Source: Virgibacillus profundi
GTDB taxonomy: Bacteria > Bacillota > Bacilli > Bacillales > Amphibacillaceae
Assembly (NCBI RefSeq): GCF_002287375.1
Contig: NZ_NPOA01000004.1
Location: forward strand, 186,001 to 250,000
Direction of reading: 5' to 3'
DNA length: 64,000 nt
In this document: positions 43,393-55,092 of the stretch, piece by piece
Position numbering within the stretch: the stretch's first letter is position 1
How the letters are laid out: each line of letters starts with the position of its first letter
Notes under the pieces: generated by a model
What the model was told of the DNA's origin: nothing
The model's input: the letters and a program-made list of their open reading frames with translations, nothing else
Database searches by the model: none
Program-made: the position numbers and the translations under genes

Positions 43393-43896
43393 TTAATTTG
43401 AAAGTTTTGCATCAACTATAATTTTTAAGGTTGGTGATATGGTTAGCTTTTTAATTTCAAAGTAATAAGTGAAATCATCAATAGTGAATGCTTTATTTTC
43501 AATCGTGGCACTTAAGAGTTCTTCACTTTCATCAATTAACGTAACGGCTTGACCAACAACATGACTTATTTCTTCTTTGATCAGTTCTTCCAGTTGCCTT
43601 CTGATCAATCGATCCGGAAGAACTTCCTCCCAGTTGGGGATACTCACTTCAATTGTTTCGACAGTAAGGGGTTCTTTTGCTTTTTCATCCAGGTCTGCTT
43701 TATCTTTAAGCAAAGCCTCATTATGATTTTCTAAATCTGTTATTTTTGATTGGAAATCAATATTCTCTGCCAACAGATCCTCATACATGGATCCATACAT
43801 ATAAATGACTATAAAATATGCTATAATTCCTCCAAGAACAGCTCCAAGAAAGAAGTACTGCCATGTCTGCTTTTTGTGATATGGTGGAATATGCAT
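43393..43896 (-). CDS. ytrI: Sporulation membrane protein YtrI
   Basis: 167 aa. One membrane helix (about 12-34), a coiled coil (about 40-65) and a C-terminal beta-rich domain. Starts at ATG 43896, overlapping the ytrH stop by 1 nt, with AGGAGG upstream. In B. subtilis ytrHI is under sigma-E and needed for efficient sporulation. Confidence 0.87.
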   Translation of the reverse strand: MHIPPYHKKQTWQYFFLGAVLGGIIAYFIVIYMYGSMYEDLLAENIDFQSKITDLENHNEALLKDKADLDEKAKEPLTVETIEVSIPNWEEVLPDRLIRRQLEELIKEEISHVVGQAVTLIDESEELLSATIENKAFTIDDFTYYFEIKKLTISPTLKIIVDAKLSN

Positions 43897-44228
43897 TACG
43901 AAATATCCTCCTGAATGAGCCATTCGATTAATACAATGGCTGTTTTTACTCCACCCATAGCGGATAATATAAATAAGGCCTGTTTAAACAAATCCAACAT
44001 GGATCCTTCAAATAAACCTTTTTCAATATTGGAGATTGCGTCAAAGGTTCCTCCAATAGCAGCGACAATTGCCCATATGCGCAATTTTTTAGCGATTGTA
44101 CCTACAGCTGTTAAAGGCGCGTCTCCTGTAGCAAATTCACCAATGCTTCCGATGATTGCGCCACCTATAATGACACCAAATGCGATAAAATAACAGTGAA
44201 TAAACGTAGCAAAAAAACGTTCTTCCAT
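43896..44228 (-). CDS. ytrH: Sporulation membrane protein YtrH
   Basis: 110 aa with three hydrophobic segments and Gly-rich helices (FIHCYFIAFGVIIGGAIIG). ATG 44228 follows AAGGAG at 11 nt; GTG 44240 overlaps the site. Divergent from dnaE, as in Bacillus. Confidence 0.87.
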   Translation of the reverse strand: MEERFFATFIHCYFIAFGVIIGGAIIGSIGEFATGDAPLTAVGTIAKKLRIWAIVAAIGGTFDAISNIEKGLFEGSMLDLFKQALFILSAMGGVKTAIVLIEWLIQEDIS

Positions 44229-44369
44229 AAATGTGCGCACTCCTTCTAAAGCATGTTCTCTTTCATATTATGAATAGAGTGGACGGGTTATGATGAATTT
44301 TTCGTATTACCGTATGCACGTTCTATAGAGATTGGTATAATGGAAATAGCGTAGTAAAGGCGGGATTTT

Positions 44370-47300
44370 ATGTCATATACACATTTACAGGTGAGAAGTG
44401 GATATAGCCTGATGAATAGTACAATTACGATAGAAAAATTAGTAAAGCAGGCGAACCTTTTGGAATTCGATTCGCTGGCACTGACGGACGAGCATGTATT
44501 ATATGGTGTTATTCCTTTTTACTATGCTTGTATCAGTCATGGGATAAAACCAATTATTGGAATGACTGTAACAGTGGAAAACGATGATCAGGATACAGAA
44601 CATTGTATTCTCCTGGCTAAAAATAATACGGGGTACAAGGAACTTGGAATAATTAGTACAAACATCAATCAACAGCAAAAGAAAAAAATCAATATAGAAG
44701 AACTAAAGCCCTATACTGAAAACTTAATTTGTATTTTACCAACAGGAAATCATACAAAACTCCAGAACTTATTTGAAACAGAAACACATGATTTGGTAAA
44801 AAAATATGTAAATACATGGAAAAATGTTTTTTCTGCTGGCGAATTTTATTTGGGGATACAGGATCATGGCCTGAATCGTGAACAGAATATACATCAATCA
44901 TTAAAAGCATTTCACGAAACCTTTGAAATCCCCGTTACTGCGATAAGCGATGTACGTTATCTTAATGAAAATGATGACAGTGCTTATGACTGCCTTCAAG
45001 CAATGAAAAATGGCAACCCATGGCCGATGAGAATTACGGATCCGGAAGTGAAACAACGTCATTTGCGTACTTGCAGGGAGATGGAGGAAGTTTTCCATTT
45101 CTGGCCGGAAGTACTTTATGAAACCGAAGTAATTAAAGATAAATGTAATGTAACATTTGATTTCAATCAACGTATGCTTCCATCATTTCCTGTTCCAGAG
45201 AATTTGGAAGCACATACTTATTTGGAAAATATGTGCCAGGAAAATTTATATAAAAAATATGATATGGTCACTGATGAAATAGCAGATCGCCTGACATATG
45301 AGCTGAATACGATAAAGTCCATGCAATTTAGTGACTACTTTCTGATTGTTGCTGATTTTATCGCCTATGCTAAAAACAATGATATTTTAGTAGGACCTGG
45401 GAGAGGATCATCAGCTGGTTCCATCGTAGCCTATTTACTTGGAATTACAGATGTCGACCCGATAAAATATAATCTTTTGTTTGAACGCTTTCTAAATCCA
45501 GAACGATTGACAATGCCTGACATTGATGTTGATTTTTCTGATGCAAGACGTGATGAGATAATTGATTATGTGAAAACGAAATACGGAGAAGAACATGTTG
45601 CACAAATTATTACATTTGGAACATTTGCAGCACGCTCATTATTAAGAGAATTAATTAAAACAATGGAAATTGATCAACAGGACGCTGATTTTATATTGAA
45701 GCAGATTCCACTTTCAACGAAGGAAAGTATTGTTCAATTGGTGAAGGAATCAGAGGAATTAAAACAATTTATTAAACAGTCCAATAAACTGAGAGCATTA
45801 TTTTCCATTGCAGCAAAATTGGAAGGGATACCTAGACATATTTCAACACATGCAGCAGGTATCGTTATTAGTGAAAACCCATTGATTGAACATGTACCAC
45901 TTACCAGAGGTGCTAATGATACAAGCCTGACACAGTTTACGATGAACGATTTGGAAGCAATCGGATTATTAAAAGTTGATTTATTAGGGTTACGCAATTT
46001 AACCTTACTTGAAAGAATTATCCAATCGATAAAATTTTCGGGAGATAGGAATATGACATTACATACTATTCCTGAAAATGACTCTCAAACTTTTGAGTTA
46101 TTAAAAAAGGGACAAACAAACGGTGTGTTTCAGCTAGAATCTCGAGGCATGAAGCAGGTACTGACAAGATTAAAACCATCAACCTTTGAGGATATTGTTG
46201 CTGTCAATGCACTGTATCGCCCAGGTCCAATGGATTTTATCCAGACATATATTGATCGAAAATATAAAAGAGAAAAAGTAACGTACCCACACCCTGACTT
46301 AAAACCAATATTGGAAAAAACATATGGAGTTCTAGTCTATCAGGAACAAATCATGCAAATTGCTAATCGAATAGCAGGTTTTTCTCTCGGTAAAGCGGAT
46401 ATACTCAGAAGAGCTGTCAGTAAAAAGAAGCAGGATGTAATGGATGAACAAAAACAAGCCTTCCTAAACGGCTGCATGGAAAATGGATATAGTAGAGAAG
46501 TTGCTGAAGAAATTTTTAGCTGGATTGTGAAGTTTTCCAACTATGGATTCCCAAGAAGTCATGCCGTTGCTTATAGTAAAATTTCATACCAGCTCAGCTA
46601 TCTAAAAGCTCACTATCCTGCCAGCTTTTTTGCAGAGTTATTAAGTTCAGTCGCAAATCAGCAGGATAAGGTTCAAGCATATATCAAAGAAATAAAAGAC
46701 TTAAATTTATCAATTGCTGCACCATCGATCAATAAAAGCTTTGGAAAGTACTCCGTGGAACAAAATACAATTCGAATGGGATTATTAACAATAAAAGGTA
46801 TTGGTAATCAAGTAGTACAGGAAATTATCCGTGTTCGTAAAGAAGGCAAATTTAAAAACTTATTTGACTTCTGTTTGCGGGTTTCATTGAAAGTAGTGAA
46901 TCGAAAGATAATTGAATTGCTGATTATGGCTGGAGCATTTGATGAGACCTATTCCAATCGGGCTAGTCTATTAGCATCAATAGATCAGGCAATGGAACAG
47001 GGTGAACTGTTTAGAGAGTTTCATGATCAGCCAACTATTTTCCAAGAGAAGATTGAACTGGAAGCAAGCTATGTAGAAATAGAAGATTTTAGCCAAGTGA
47101 AAAAATTGGCAGATGAAAAAGAACTTCTGGGTATCTATGTTTCCAGTCATCCATTAACAGCATATAGAAAAAACTTAAGGGATAACGGTTTTGTTTCGAT
47201 GAAAAATGCTGAAAACCTAATAGGTAACAAAAATATTAAAACTGCAGCTATCATTCAAAACCATAAGAAAATCCGGACAAAACGGGGAGATCCGATGGCA

Positions 47301-47723
47301 TTTATTACAATTGGGGATGAAACAGGGGACACGGAAGCAGTTGTATTTCCCGAGCTATACCGGGAATCAAGCAGGTGGCTAGAAGAGGAAATGATGGTCA
47401 TGGGAACCGGAAAAATAGAGTCAAGAAATAATCGTATACAATGGCTTCTTGCAGAGCTTCGTCCATTTGATGAAAATGAATTAATATCAACCCAGCTGCA
47501 GCGTTTATTTATACAAATCACAGAACAGGATAGTGAAAATGCTTTAATCAAAATAAAAAACATTGCACAGATGAATCCTGGGAGTACACCGATTATCATT
47601 CACCATGAAAAACAAAAAAAGACGTATCAGCTGTCAAATGAATTTTTTATTAATCCGAATTTTAATTGTTTACAAGCTTTAAGAAACTATTTTGGTAAAG
47701 ACAATGTGGTTTTAAAAAAATAG
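44370..47723 (+). CDS. dnaE: Host DNA polymerase III subunit alpha DnaE
   Basis: 1117 aa. An N-terminal PHP domain (THLQVRSGYSLMNSTI), the catalytic block TMPDIDVDFSDARRDEI (about residues 380-396), the third catalytic Asp in LKVDLLGLRNLT (about 533-544), helix-hairpin-helix and a C-terminal OB fold. It is the lagging-strand/primer-extending polymerase of Firmicutes. No intron at the KVD site, unlike the phage enzyme in this window. Confidence 0.96.
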   Translation: MSYTHLQVRSGYSLMNSTITIEKLVKQANLLEFDSLALTDEHVLYGVIPFYYACISHGIKPIIGMTVTVENDDQDTEHCILLAKNNTGYKELGIISTNINQQQKKKINIEELKPYTENLICILPTGNHTKLQNLFETETHDLVKKYVNTWKNVFSAGEFYLGIQDHGLNREQNIHQSLKAFHETFEIPVTAISDVRYLNENDDSAYDCLQAMKNGNPWPMRITDPEVKQRHLRTCREMEEVFHFWPEVLYETEVIKDKCNVTFDFNQRMLPSFPVPENLEAHTYLENMCQENLYKKYDMVTDEIADRLTYELNTIKSMQFSDYFLIVADFIAYAKNNDILVGPGRGSSAGSIVAYLLGITDVDPIKYNLLFERFLNPERLTMPDIDVDFSDARRDEIIDYVKTKYGEEHVAQIITFGTFAARSLLRELIKTMEIDQQDADFILKQIPLSTKESIVQLVKESEELKQFIKQSNKLRALFSIAAKLEGIPRHISTHAAGIVISENPLIEHVPLTRGANDTSLTQFTMNDLEAIGLLKVDLLGLRNLTLLERIIQSIKFSGDRNMTLHTIPENDSQTFELLKKGQTNGVFQLESRGMKQVLTRLKPSTFEDIVAVNALYRPGPMDFIQTYIDRKYKREKVTYPHPDLKPILEKTYGVLVYQEQIMQIANRIAGFSLGKADILRRAVSKKKQDVMDEQKQAFLNGCMENGYSREVAEEIFSWIVKFSNYGFPRSHAVAYSKISYQLSYLKAHYPASFFAELLSSVANQQDKVQAYIKEIKDLNLSIAAPSINKSFGKYSVEQNTIRMGLLTIKGIGNQVVQEIIRVRKEGKFKNLFDFCLRVSLKVVNRKIIELLIMAGAFDETYSNRASLLASIDQAMEQGELFREFHDQPTIFQEKIELEASYVEIEDFSQVKKLADEKELLGIYVSSHPLTAYRKNLRDNGFVSMKNAENLIGNKNIKTAAIIQNHKKIRTKRGDPMAFITIGDETGDTEAVVFPELYRESSRWLEEEMMVMGTGKIESRNNRIQWLLAELRPFDENELISTQLQRLFIQITEQDSENALIKIKNIAQMNPGSTPIIIHHEKQKKTYQLSNEFFINPNFNCLQALRNYFGKDNVVLKK

Positions 47724-47733
47724 TTTTCCATAC

Positions 47734-47761
47734 TTTACAGTAAAATACCATCTGTTATAAT
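47734..47761 (+). promoter_or_regulatory. Promoter of ytsJ
   Basis: TTTACA (47734-47739), 16-bp spacer, TATAAT (47756-47761). An operator and a cre-like site lie directly downstream. Confidence 0.7.
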
Positions 47762-47773
47762 AAAGAAACCAAG

Positions 47774-47788
47774 GGTGGTCTGACCACC
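47774..47788 (+). promoter_or_regulatory. FadR-type GntR operator upstream of ytsJ
   Basis: GGTGGTCTGACCACC is a perfect palindrome containing TGGTnnnACCA, the consensus core of FadR/FCD-type GntR regulators. It lies at about +6 to +20 of the ytsJ promoter. The GntR/FCD gene at 49122 is the natural candidate binder. Confidence 0.6.
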
Positions 47789-47803
47789 TTGAAAGTGCTT
47801 TCA
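47789..47803 (+). promoter_or_regulatory. cre-like site (CcpA) upstream of ytsJ
   Basis: TTGAAAGTGCTTTCA fits the cre consensus WTGNAANCGNWNNCW with one mismatch (T for the central C) and has perfect dyad arms. Downstream of the promoter, so repression by roadblock is likely if bound. Confidence 0.45.
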
Positions 47804-47858
47804 TATTATTTTACACTTGATTTTAAAATTTCTACTCGAAAAGGAGCGATTATATAAA

Positions 47859-49097
47859 ATGGCAAGCCTAAGAGATGAAGCATTGCATATACACAAAGTG
47901 AATAAAGGAAAACTAACAACCCAATCAAAGATTCCCGTTCGTAATGCGAAGGATTTAAGTTTAGCATATTCCCCTGGTGTAGCTGAACCATGTAAAGAAA
48001 TTTATGATCGTAAAGAAGCTGTTTATGATTATACAATGAAAGGTAATATGGTTGCAGTAGTGAGTGATGGTTCAGCAGTTTTAGGACTTGGAAATATCGG
48101 ACCTGAAGCAGCATTGCCGGTAATGGAAGGGAAATCGGTATTATTTAAAAGCTTCGCAGGAGTAGACTCTTTCCCAATATGTTTGGCAACACATGATATA
48201 GAAGAGATTGTACAAACAGTAAAATTAATGGAACCTACTTTTGGTGGTGTTAATTTAGAGGATATCGCTGCACCGAATTGCTTTATTATAGAAGAACGCT
48301 TGAAGAAGGAAACAAATATACCTATTTTTCACGATGATCAGCATGGGACTGCAATTGTAACAGTTGCTGGTTTAATAAATGCATTAAAGCTTGTCGGGAA
48401 ATCTTTTTCTGACATCAAAGTAGTAGCAAACGGTGCAGGAGCAGCAGGGATTGCAATCATTAAATTATTATATAGTTTTGGTGTCCGTGAGATGATTATG
48501 TGTGATTCCAAGGGAGCTATCTTTGAAGGTAGGCCTTATGGAATGAACGATATTAAAGATCGGGTTGCAAAATTTACAAATCAGGATAAAAAAGAAGGAT
48601 CACTTGATGAAATTGTTGAAGGTGCAGATGTGTTTATCGGTGTATCCGTTGGCGGTGCACTAACCAAGGAAATGGTAAAAAAAATGAATGATGATTCCAT
48701 TATTTTTGCCATGGCAAATCCTGATCCTGAGATATTGCCTGATGAAGCAAAAGAAGCTGGAGCAAAAGTAATTGGGACAGGTCGATCTGATTTCCCAAAT
48801 CAGGTGAATAATGTTCTAGCCTTTCCAGGGATTTTCCGCGGGGCATTGGATGTCCGTGCAACAAGAATCAATGAAAGAATGAAAGTAGCTGCAGCATATG
48901 CCATTTCATCGTTAATATCTGAGGAAGAGCTCCATGAAGATTATGTTATTCCGGCTCCTTTTGACGTGAGGGTTGCACCATCAGTTGCATCCGGTGTTGC
49001 AAAGGCTGCAATGGAATCAGGTGTTGCGAGAATTCAAATGGATCCAGAAGAAATAGCGGAAAAAACAAGACGATTAACACAAATAGATGATGAATAA
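47859..49097 (+). CDS. ytsJ: NADP-dependent malic enzyme
   Basis: 412 aa. SLAYSPGVAEPC, HDDQHGTAIV and the dinucleotide-binding GAGAAGIA mark a malic enzyme that converts malate to pyruvate and CO2. ATG 47859 follows AAAGGAG. Gene order dnaE-ytsJ-accDA matches Bacillus. Confidence 0.93.
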   Translation: MASLRDEALHIHKVNKGKLTTQSKIPVRNAKDLSLAYSPGVAEPCKEIYDRKEAVYDYTMKGNMVAVVSDGSAVLGLGNIGPEAALPVMEGKSVLFKSFAGVDSFPICLATHDIEEIVQTVKLMEPTFGGVNLEDIAAPNCFIIEERLKKETNIPIFHDDQHGTAIVTVAGLINALKLVGKSFSDIKVVANGAGAAGIAIIKLLYSFGVREMIMCDSKGAIFEGRPYGMNDIKDRVAKFTNQDKKEGSLDEIVEGADVFIGVSVGGALTKEMVKKMNDDSIIFAMANPDPEILPDEAKEAGAKVIGTGRSDFPNQVNNVLAFPGIFRGALDVRATRINERMKVAAAYAISSLISEEELHEDYVIPAPFDVRVAPSVASGVAKAAMESGVARIQMDPEEIAEKTRRLTQIDDE

Positions 49098-49121
49098 GGT
49101 GTTAAATTAAAGGAGTGAATC

Positions 49122-49727
49122 ATGGCAGTGACCATGTCACCGAAGCAAAAAGTGTATCAGGCAGTATTACAAGAAATCCGTAAATTCATAGAAATGAATG
49201 ATTTGAAGTCCGGTGATAAACTGCCTTCTGAACGAGGGCTTTCAGAGAACTTGAAGGCAGGAAGGTCATCCATCAGGGAAGCACTTCGAGCCATGGAATT
49301 ATTGGGTTTGATAGAAACAAGACATGGGGAAGGTACATTTTTAAGTACATATCGCCCCTATCAAACGGTTGAGCTATTATCTTCGTTTATATTACAGGAA
49401 AATACTACGAGAAGCGATTTGATGCTGACAAAAAGAATAATGGAAAAAGAAGCTGCAAAACTTGCATTTAGCCAAATGAATGAAGATGCTGTCGAAGAGC
49501 TAACTTCATTGGTGAATGATTCCTCGCTGAATCCTGACGAGATGCATGATGCATTTTTTAACTATCTTTTTAATCAATGTGATAATCTTTTATTAAAAAA
49601 AGTTTGGCAGTTAATGGACGAATTTTCTCAAACAATTAATAAACAAAATTATAATACGGATTTTTATGAGGAACTTATTAACCTTTATACCACAAGAAAT
49701 TATCAGTCCATTGAAGCTTTGTTTTAA
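49122..49727 (+). CDS. GntR-family regulator with FCD effector domain
   Basis: 201 aa. Winged HTH at residues 10-75 (LKSGDKLPSERGLSENL...SSIREALRAMELLGLI, TRHGEGTFL), then a helical FCD domain. AAAGGAG precedes ATG 49122. It sits between malic enzyme and acetyl-CoA carboxylase genes, so control of fatty-acid or malate metabolism is likely. A matching operator lies upstream of ytsJ (47774). Confidence 0.87.
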   Translation: MAVTMSPKQKVYQAVLQEIRKFIEMNDLKSGDKLPSERGLSENLKAGRSSIREALRAMELLGLIETRHGEGTFLSTYRPYQTVELLSSFILQENTTRSDLMLTKRIMEKEAAKLAFSQMNEDAVEELTSLVNDSSLNPDEMHDAFFNYLFNQCDNLLLKKVWQLMDEFSQTINKQNYNTDFYEELINLYTTRNYQSIEALF

Positions 49728-49870
49728 ATATAACTAAGGTCAGCTGGCTATTATACATTAATTTATATTCTCGACTATATATGACACCTTTTTTATTTGT
49801 ATTATATTAAAATTATAAATTAAAGTGGTGTTGATTGTTTCAAGGTTCATTGGAAAAAGGAGGAGTTACC

Positions 49871-50731
49871 TTGCTTAAGGATTTTTTTGGCAAGCGAAAG
49901 AAATATGCATCCATTCCAAGTGAACAGGCTAAGTCAGATGTTCCGGAAGGGTTAATGCAAAAATGCAGTAAATGTCATAAGATATACTACCGTAAAGAAA
50001 TGAAAAAAAAATTAAATGTATGCCCTAACTGTGGATATCATCATCCATTGACCGCTTGGGATCGAATCGAAAGTCTTTTTGATGATGGGAAATTTCAGGA
50101 ATGGGACGAAAATCTCACATCCGGTAATCCTTTAGATTTTCCAGATTATGAAGAAAAGATAGAGAAAGATAAAAAGAAAACTGGATTGAATGAAGGAGTT
50201 GTGACCGGAAAAGGTACTATTGATGGACAAGCGACTGCATTTGCTGTCATGGATGCCAGCTTCCGAATGGGAAGTTTAGGTTCAGCAATGGGAGAAAAAA
50301 TAGCAAGAGCTATTGAAAATGCCAGGAAAGAATCACTACCCTTTATAATCTTTACCGCTTCAGGTGGCGCAAGAATGCAGGAAGGTGTATTAAGCCTCAT
50401 GCAAATGACTAAAACATCTATTGCAATTAGAAGGTTTTCCGATGCAGGGGGATTAATGATTTCTGTTATGACACATCCAACAACAGGAGGGGTGTCTGCC
50501 AGCTTTGCATCATTAGGTGATTACAATTTTGCTGAGCCTGGTGCACTGATTGGTTTTGCAGGCCGAAGGATTATTGAACAAACCATTCGGGAAAAACTTC
50601 CTGATGATTTCCAAACAGCTGAATTCCAGCTGAAGCATGGACAACTGGATAAGGTTATCCACCGACATGAGATGAAATCATTGCTCCGGGTATTACTGGA
50701 AATGCACAAGAAGGGCGGAGAGGTCTCATGA
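49871..50731 (+). CDS. accD: Acetyl-CoA carboxylase carboxyltransferase beta
   Basis: 286 aa. A four-Cys zinc finger (CSKCHKIYY ... [10 protein letters not shown]) and a crotonase-fold carboxyltransferase domain ([19 protein letters not shown]). TTG 49871 has AAAGGAGGAG upstream; the earlier TTG 49835 lacks one. It overlaps accA (ATGA). Confidence 0.95.
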   Translation: MLKDFFGKRKKYASIPSEQAKSDVPEGLMQKCSKCHKIYYRKEMKKKLNVCPNCGYHHPLTAWDRIESLFDDGKFQEWDENLTSGNPLDFPDYEEKIEKDKKKTGLNEGVVTGKGTIDGQATAFAVMDASFRMGSLGSAMGEKIARAIENARKESLPFIIFTASGGARMQEGVLSLMQMTKTSIAIRRFSDAGGLMISVMTHPTTGGVSASFASLGDYNFAEPGALIGFAGRRIIEQTIREKLPDDFQTAEFQLKHGQLDKVIHRHEMKSLLRVLLEMHKKGGEVS

Positions 50732-51684
50732 AGCAGGTGCTTGAATTTGAAAAGCCAATTATAAATCTTAAAGAGAAAATTGCAGAATTAAAAAACTTTA
50801 CAGAGGACAGCGAAATTGATTTATCGGAAGAAATAAATACATTAGAAAAAAAATTGGCCGAATTAGAAGATGATATTTACGGAAACCTGAAGCCCTGGAA
50901 TCGAGTACAGATGGCAAGACATCAGGAGCGTCCTACGACATTGGATTATATTGACAAGCTGTTTACCAATTTTATTGAGTTTCATGGGGACCGCTCATTT
51001 GCGGACGATGAAGCGATCGTGGCAGGAGTCGCGTATTATAAGAATATGCCTGTAACTGTAATAGGCCATCAACGGGGAAAAGATACGAAAGAAAATATCC
51101 GAAGAAATTTTGGTATGCCACACCCCGAAGGTTATCGCAAAGCATTACGACATATGAAGCAAGCTGAAAAATTTAATCGTCCAATCATTTGTTTTATTGA
51201 TACAAAGGGAGCATATCCAGGAAAAGCTGCAGAGGAACGGGGACAAAGTGAAGCAATTGCCCATAATTTAAAGGAAATGGCCGGACTAAGTGTACCAATT
51301 ATTTGCATAGTTGTTGGTGAAGGTGGGAGTGGCGGAGCACTTGCATTAGGTGTTGGTGATCACATACATATGTTGGAGAACTCAACCTACTCTGTTATTT
51401 CACCTGAGGGCGCTGCAGCACTTCTATGGAAGGATTCCGGCTTGGCTCAAAAAGCTGCCGAGTCTATGAAAATAACGTCATATGACTTAAAACAGCTTAA
51501 CATTATAGATCAAATCATACCAGAACCTAAGGGTGGTGCACATCGCGACCTTGAGCAGCAAGCGCAGTACATGGATCCGGTGCTGGAGCAATCATTATCC
51601 CTGCTAAAAGGATACGGAACTGATGAACTACTTGAGAAAAGATGGGAAAAATATAAAAAAATTGGCGATTATAAACTACTATAA
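50728..51684 (+). CDS. accA: Acetyl-CoA carboxylase carboxyltransferase alpha
   Basis: 318 aa. [40 protein letters not shown] and the [12 protein letters not shown] block. Forms the carboxyltransferase heterotetramer with AccD for malonyl-CoA synthesis. Confidence 0.96.
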   Translation: MKQVLEFEKPIINLKEKIAELKNFTEDSEIDLSEEINTLEKKLAELEDDIYGNLKPWNRVQMARHQERPTTLDYIDKLFTNFIEFHGDRSFADDEAIVAGVAYYKNMPVTVIGHQRGKDTKENIRRNFGMPHPEGYRKALRHMKQAEKFNRPIICFIDTKGAYPGKAAEERGQSEAIAHNLKEMAGLSVPIICIVVGEGGSGGALALGVGDHIHMLENSTYSVISPEGAAALLWKDSGLAQKAAESMKITSYDLKQLNIIDQIIPEPKGGAHRDLEQQAQYMDPVLEQSLSLLKGYGTDELLEKRWEKYKKIGDYKLL

Positions 51685-51709
51685 AAGTGAAGAGTCATTA
51701 TAAGTATGT

Positions 51710-51742
51710 GTAAGAGGTTGGCGAAATCAGTCAGCCTCTTAC
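51710..51742 (+). terminator. Probable terminator after accDA
   Basis: GTAAGAGGTTGG pairs with TCAGCCTCTTAC (two mismatched or wobble positions at the top of the stem). The tail is only partly T-rich. Confidence 0.6.
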
Positions 51743-51814
51743 TTATTGAAATCATAATTTTATTAAGTAAATGTATAATTAATTGCTATTTTGGCTCTTT
51801 CACATTATCTTTGA

Positions 51815-52831
<1,017 letters not shown>

Positions 52832-52855
52832 AGTTAATTTGAAGGAGGAAGCATA

Positions 52856-54616
52856 ATGAGAAATACAAAAATCGTTTGTACGATTGGCCCTGCTTCTGAA
52901 TCGATCGAAACACTGGAACAATTGATTGAGTCAGGAATGAATGTGGCACGCTTGAATTTTTCCCATGGGGATTATGAAGAACATGGAAATCGAATTAAAA
53001 ACATTAGAAAAGCTGCGGAAAATAGTGGGAAAACAATCGCAATTTTATTAGATACAAAAGGCCCTGAAATTAGAACAGGGAATTTTGAAGATGGACAAGC
53101 TGAACTAGTCCAGGGCAGCACTGTCTTTATAGCTATGAACGAGGTGCAGGGGTCTGCTGAAAGATTTTCAATTACTTATGACGGTTTAATTGATGATGTC
53201 CATATTGGTTCAAAAATATTATTGGATGATGGTCTGATTGAATTGGAAGTAATGGATATTGACCACCAAAATAAAGAACTTAAAACACAAGCTTTGAATT
53301 CGGGTTTGATTAAAAATAAAAAAGGTGTAAATGTGCCTAATGTATCTGTCAATTTACCGGGTATTACAGATAAAGACGCAAAAGATATTGAGTTTGCAAT
53401 AGAGCAGGATCTGGATTTTATTGCTGCTTCATTTGTACGTCGACCTTCAGATATATTAGAAATTAAAGAATTGCTGGAAAAACATGATGCGAACAATATT
53501 AACATCATTCCTAAAATCGAAAATCAGGAAGGTGTAGACAATATTGATAGTATTTTAGAAGTTAGTGATGGTTTAATGGTTGCCCGTGGTGATCTAGGTG
53601 TAGAAATCCCGGCAGAAGATGTACCACTTGTTCAAAAAGAGTTGATTAAAAAATGCAATACTGCAGGTAAGCCTGTAATAACTGCAACACAAATGCTTGA
53701 CTCCATGCAAAGAAACCCACGTCCTACCAGAGCAGAAGCATCTGATGTTGCCAATGCAATTTTCGATGGAACCGATGCTATTATGCTTTCCGGAGAAACA
53801 GCTGCAGGTATCTATCCAGTTGAGTCGGTACAGACAATGAGCAATATTGCATTAAAGGCGGAATCGGGGTTGGATCATAAATCAATTTTAACACAGCGTT
53901 CGAGATCAGTAGATATGACAATCACAGATGCTATCAGTCAATCTGTAACGCATACTGCAATGAACCTCGGAGTCAGTGCAATATTAACGCCAACAGAAAG
54001 TGGTCATACAGCCAGAATGATTTCAAAGTATAGACCAAAAGCTCCCATTGTTGCTGTAACTTTTTCGGAAAAAGTAAACCGTCAGCTTTCCTTGGTCTGG
54101 GGTGTACATGCCGTTGCGGGTAAACGAACAGATTCAACTGATGAAATGCTTGAGGTTGCTATTGAGCGTGGCTTAAGCACGAACCTCTTCACCAGAGGAA
54201 ATAGAGTTATAATTACTGCAGGGGTTCCAATTGGTGAAAGTGGAACAACAAACCTGCTAAAGGTACATGTAATTGGAGATGTAATTGCCAAAGGACAAGG
54301 AATCGGTCGGCGCAGTGCCTATGGAAGAGCTGTGGTTGCCAAGAATGCTGAAGAGGCAATCAGTAAGGTAAACGAAGAAGATATTCTTGTAACATTTGGA
54401 ACAGATAGAGACATGATGCCTGCAATAGAGAAAGCAAGTGGTCTTATTACAGAGGAAGGTGGATTAACTTCCCATGCCGCTGTTGTAGGATTAAGTCTTG
54501 GAATTCCTGTGATTGTTGGGGTTAGAGATGTTTTTAATCTTATCCAGGATGGTCAGGACATTACAATTGATGGAGCAAAAGGTGATATTTTCAAAGGACA
54601 CACAAGTGTACTTTAA
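52856..54616 (+). CDS. pyk: Pyruvate kinase
   Basis: 586 aa. [12 protein letters not shown] start, [28 protein letters not shown] and [21 protein letters not shown]-terminal PEP-utilising-like domain ([20 protein letters not shown]) is present, as in other Bacillaceae. GAAGGAGG precedes ATG 52856. Confidence 0.97.
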   Translation: MRNTKIVCTIGPASESIETLEQLIESGMNVARLNFSHGDYEEHGNRIKNIRKAAENSGKTIAILLDTKGPEIRTGNFEDGQAELVQGSTVFIAMNEVQGSAERFSITYDGLIDDVHIGSKILLDDGLIELEVMDIDHQNKELKTQALNSGLIKNKKGVNVPNVSVNLPGITDKDAKDIEFAIEQDLDFIAASFVRRPSDILEIKELLEKHDANNINIIPKIENQEGVDNIDSILEVSDGLMVARGDLGVEIPAEDVPLVQKELIKKCNTAGKPVITATQMLDSMQRNPRPTRAEASDVANAIFDGTDAIMLSGETAAGIYPVESVQTMSNIALKAESGLDHKSILTQRSRSVDMTITDAISQSVTHTAMNLGVSAILTPTESGHTARMISKYRPKAPIVAVTFSEKVNRQLSLVWGVHAVAGKRTDSTDEMLEVAIERGLSTNLFTRGNRVIITAGVPIGESGTTNLLKVHVIGDVIAKGQGIGRRSAYGRAVVAKNAEEAISKVNEEDILVTFGTDRDMMPAIEKASGLITEEGGLTSHAAVVGLSLGIPVIVGVRDVFNLIQDGQDITIDGAKGDIFKGHTSVL

Positions 54617-54632
54617 ACAACGCTGATCATGT

Positions 54633-54663
54633 AAAAAGAAGGGGAGGATGTCCCTTCTTTTTT
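54633..54663 (+). terminator. Terminator of pfkA-pyk
   Basis: AAAAAGAAGGGGA-GGATG-TCCCTTCTTTTTT, strong stem with a T run. Confidence 0.85.
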
Positions 54664-54698
54664 ACTTGAAGATAGGAATTAAGAGAGGGTGATATGTC

Positions 54699-55085
54699 AT
54701 GCGTTGGTTACTCTTAATATTATTAGTATTATCGGCACTGGAAATAGGAGTATTTATTTGGATTGGTGGATTGATTGGCCCATGGTGGGTAGTTTTGGTT
54801 ATTGTACTAACAGGTATTATTGGTATGATGCTGGCTAAACAACAAGGAATGGAAACATGGAATCGGGCCAGACTATCTATGAGTAATGGCCAGGCTCCAG
54901 CAGAATTTATTATTGATGGAATTTGTATTTTTATTGGTGCAGTTTTTTTATTTACTCCTGGTTTCATCACAGATACTGTAGGTTTTCTTTTAATTATTCC
55001 TTTAACCCGTAAACCATTTAAAAAAAGTATCCAAAAAATAGCGAAGCAGATGATGAACAAAAGTACGATTATTTATCGTAGATAG
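54699..55085 (+). CDS. fxsA: FxsA family membrane protein
   Basis: 128 aa with four hydrophobic segments; FLFTPGFITDTVGFLLIIP is the family signature. GAGGGTGA precedes ATG 54699. Named for suppression of phage F exclusion in E. coli; its normal role is unclear. Confidence 0.9.
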   Translation: MRWLLLILLVLSALEIGVFIWIGGLIGPWWVVLVIVLTGIIGMMLAKQQGMETWNRARLSMSNGQAPAEFIIDGICIFIGAVFLFTPGFITDTVGFLLIIPLTRKPFKKSIQKIAKQMMNKSTIIYRR

Positions 55086-55092
55086 TGATGAA

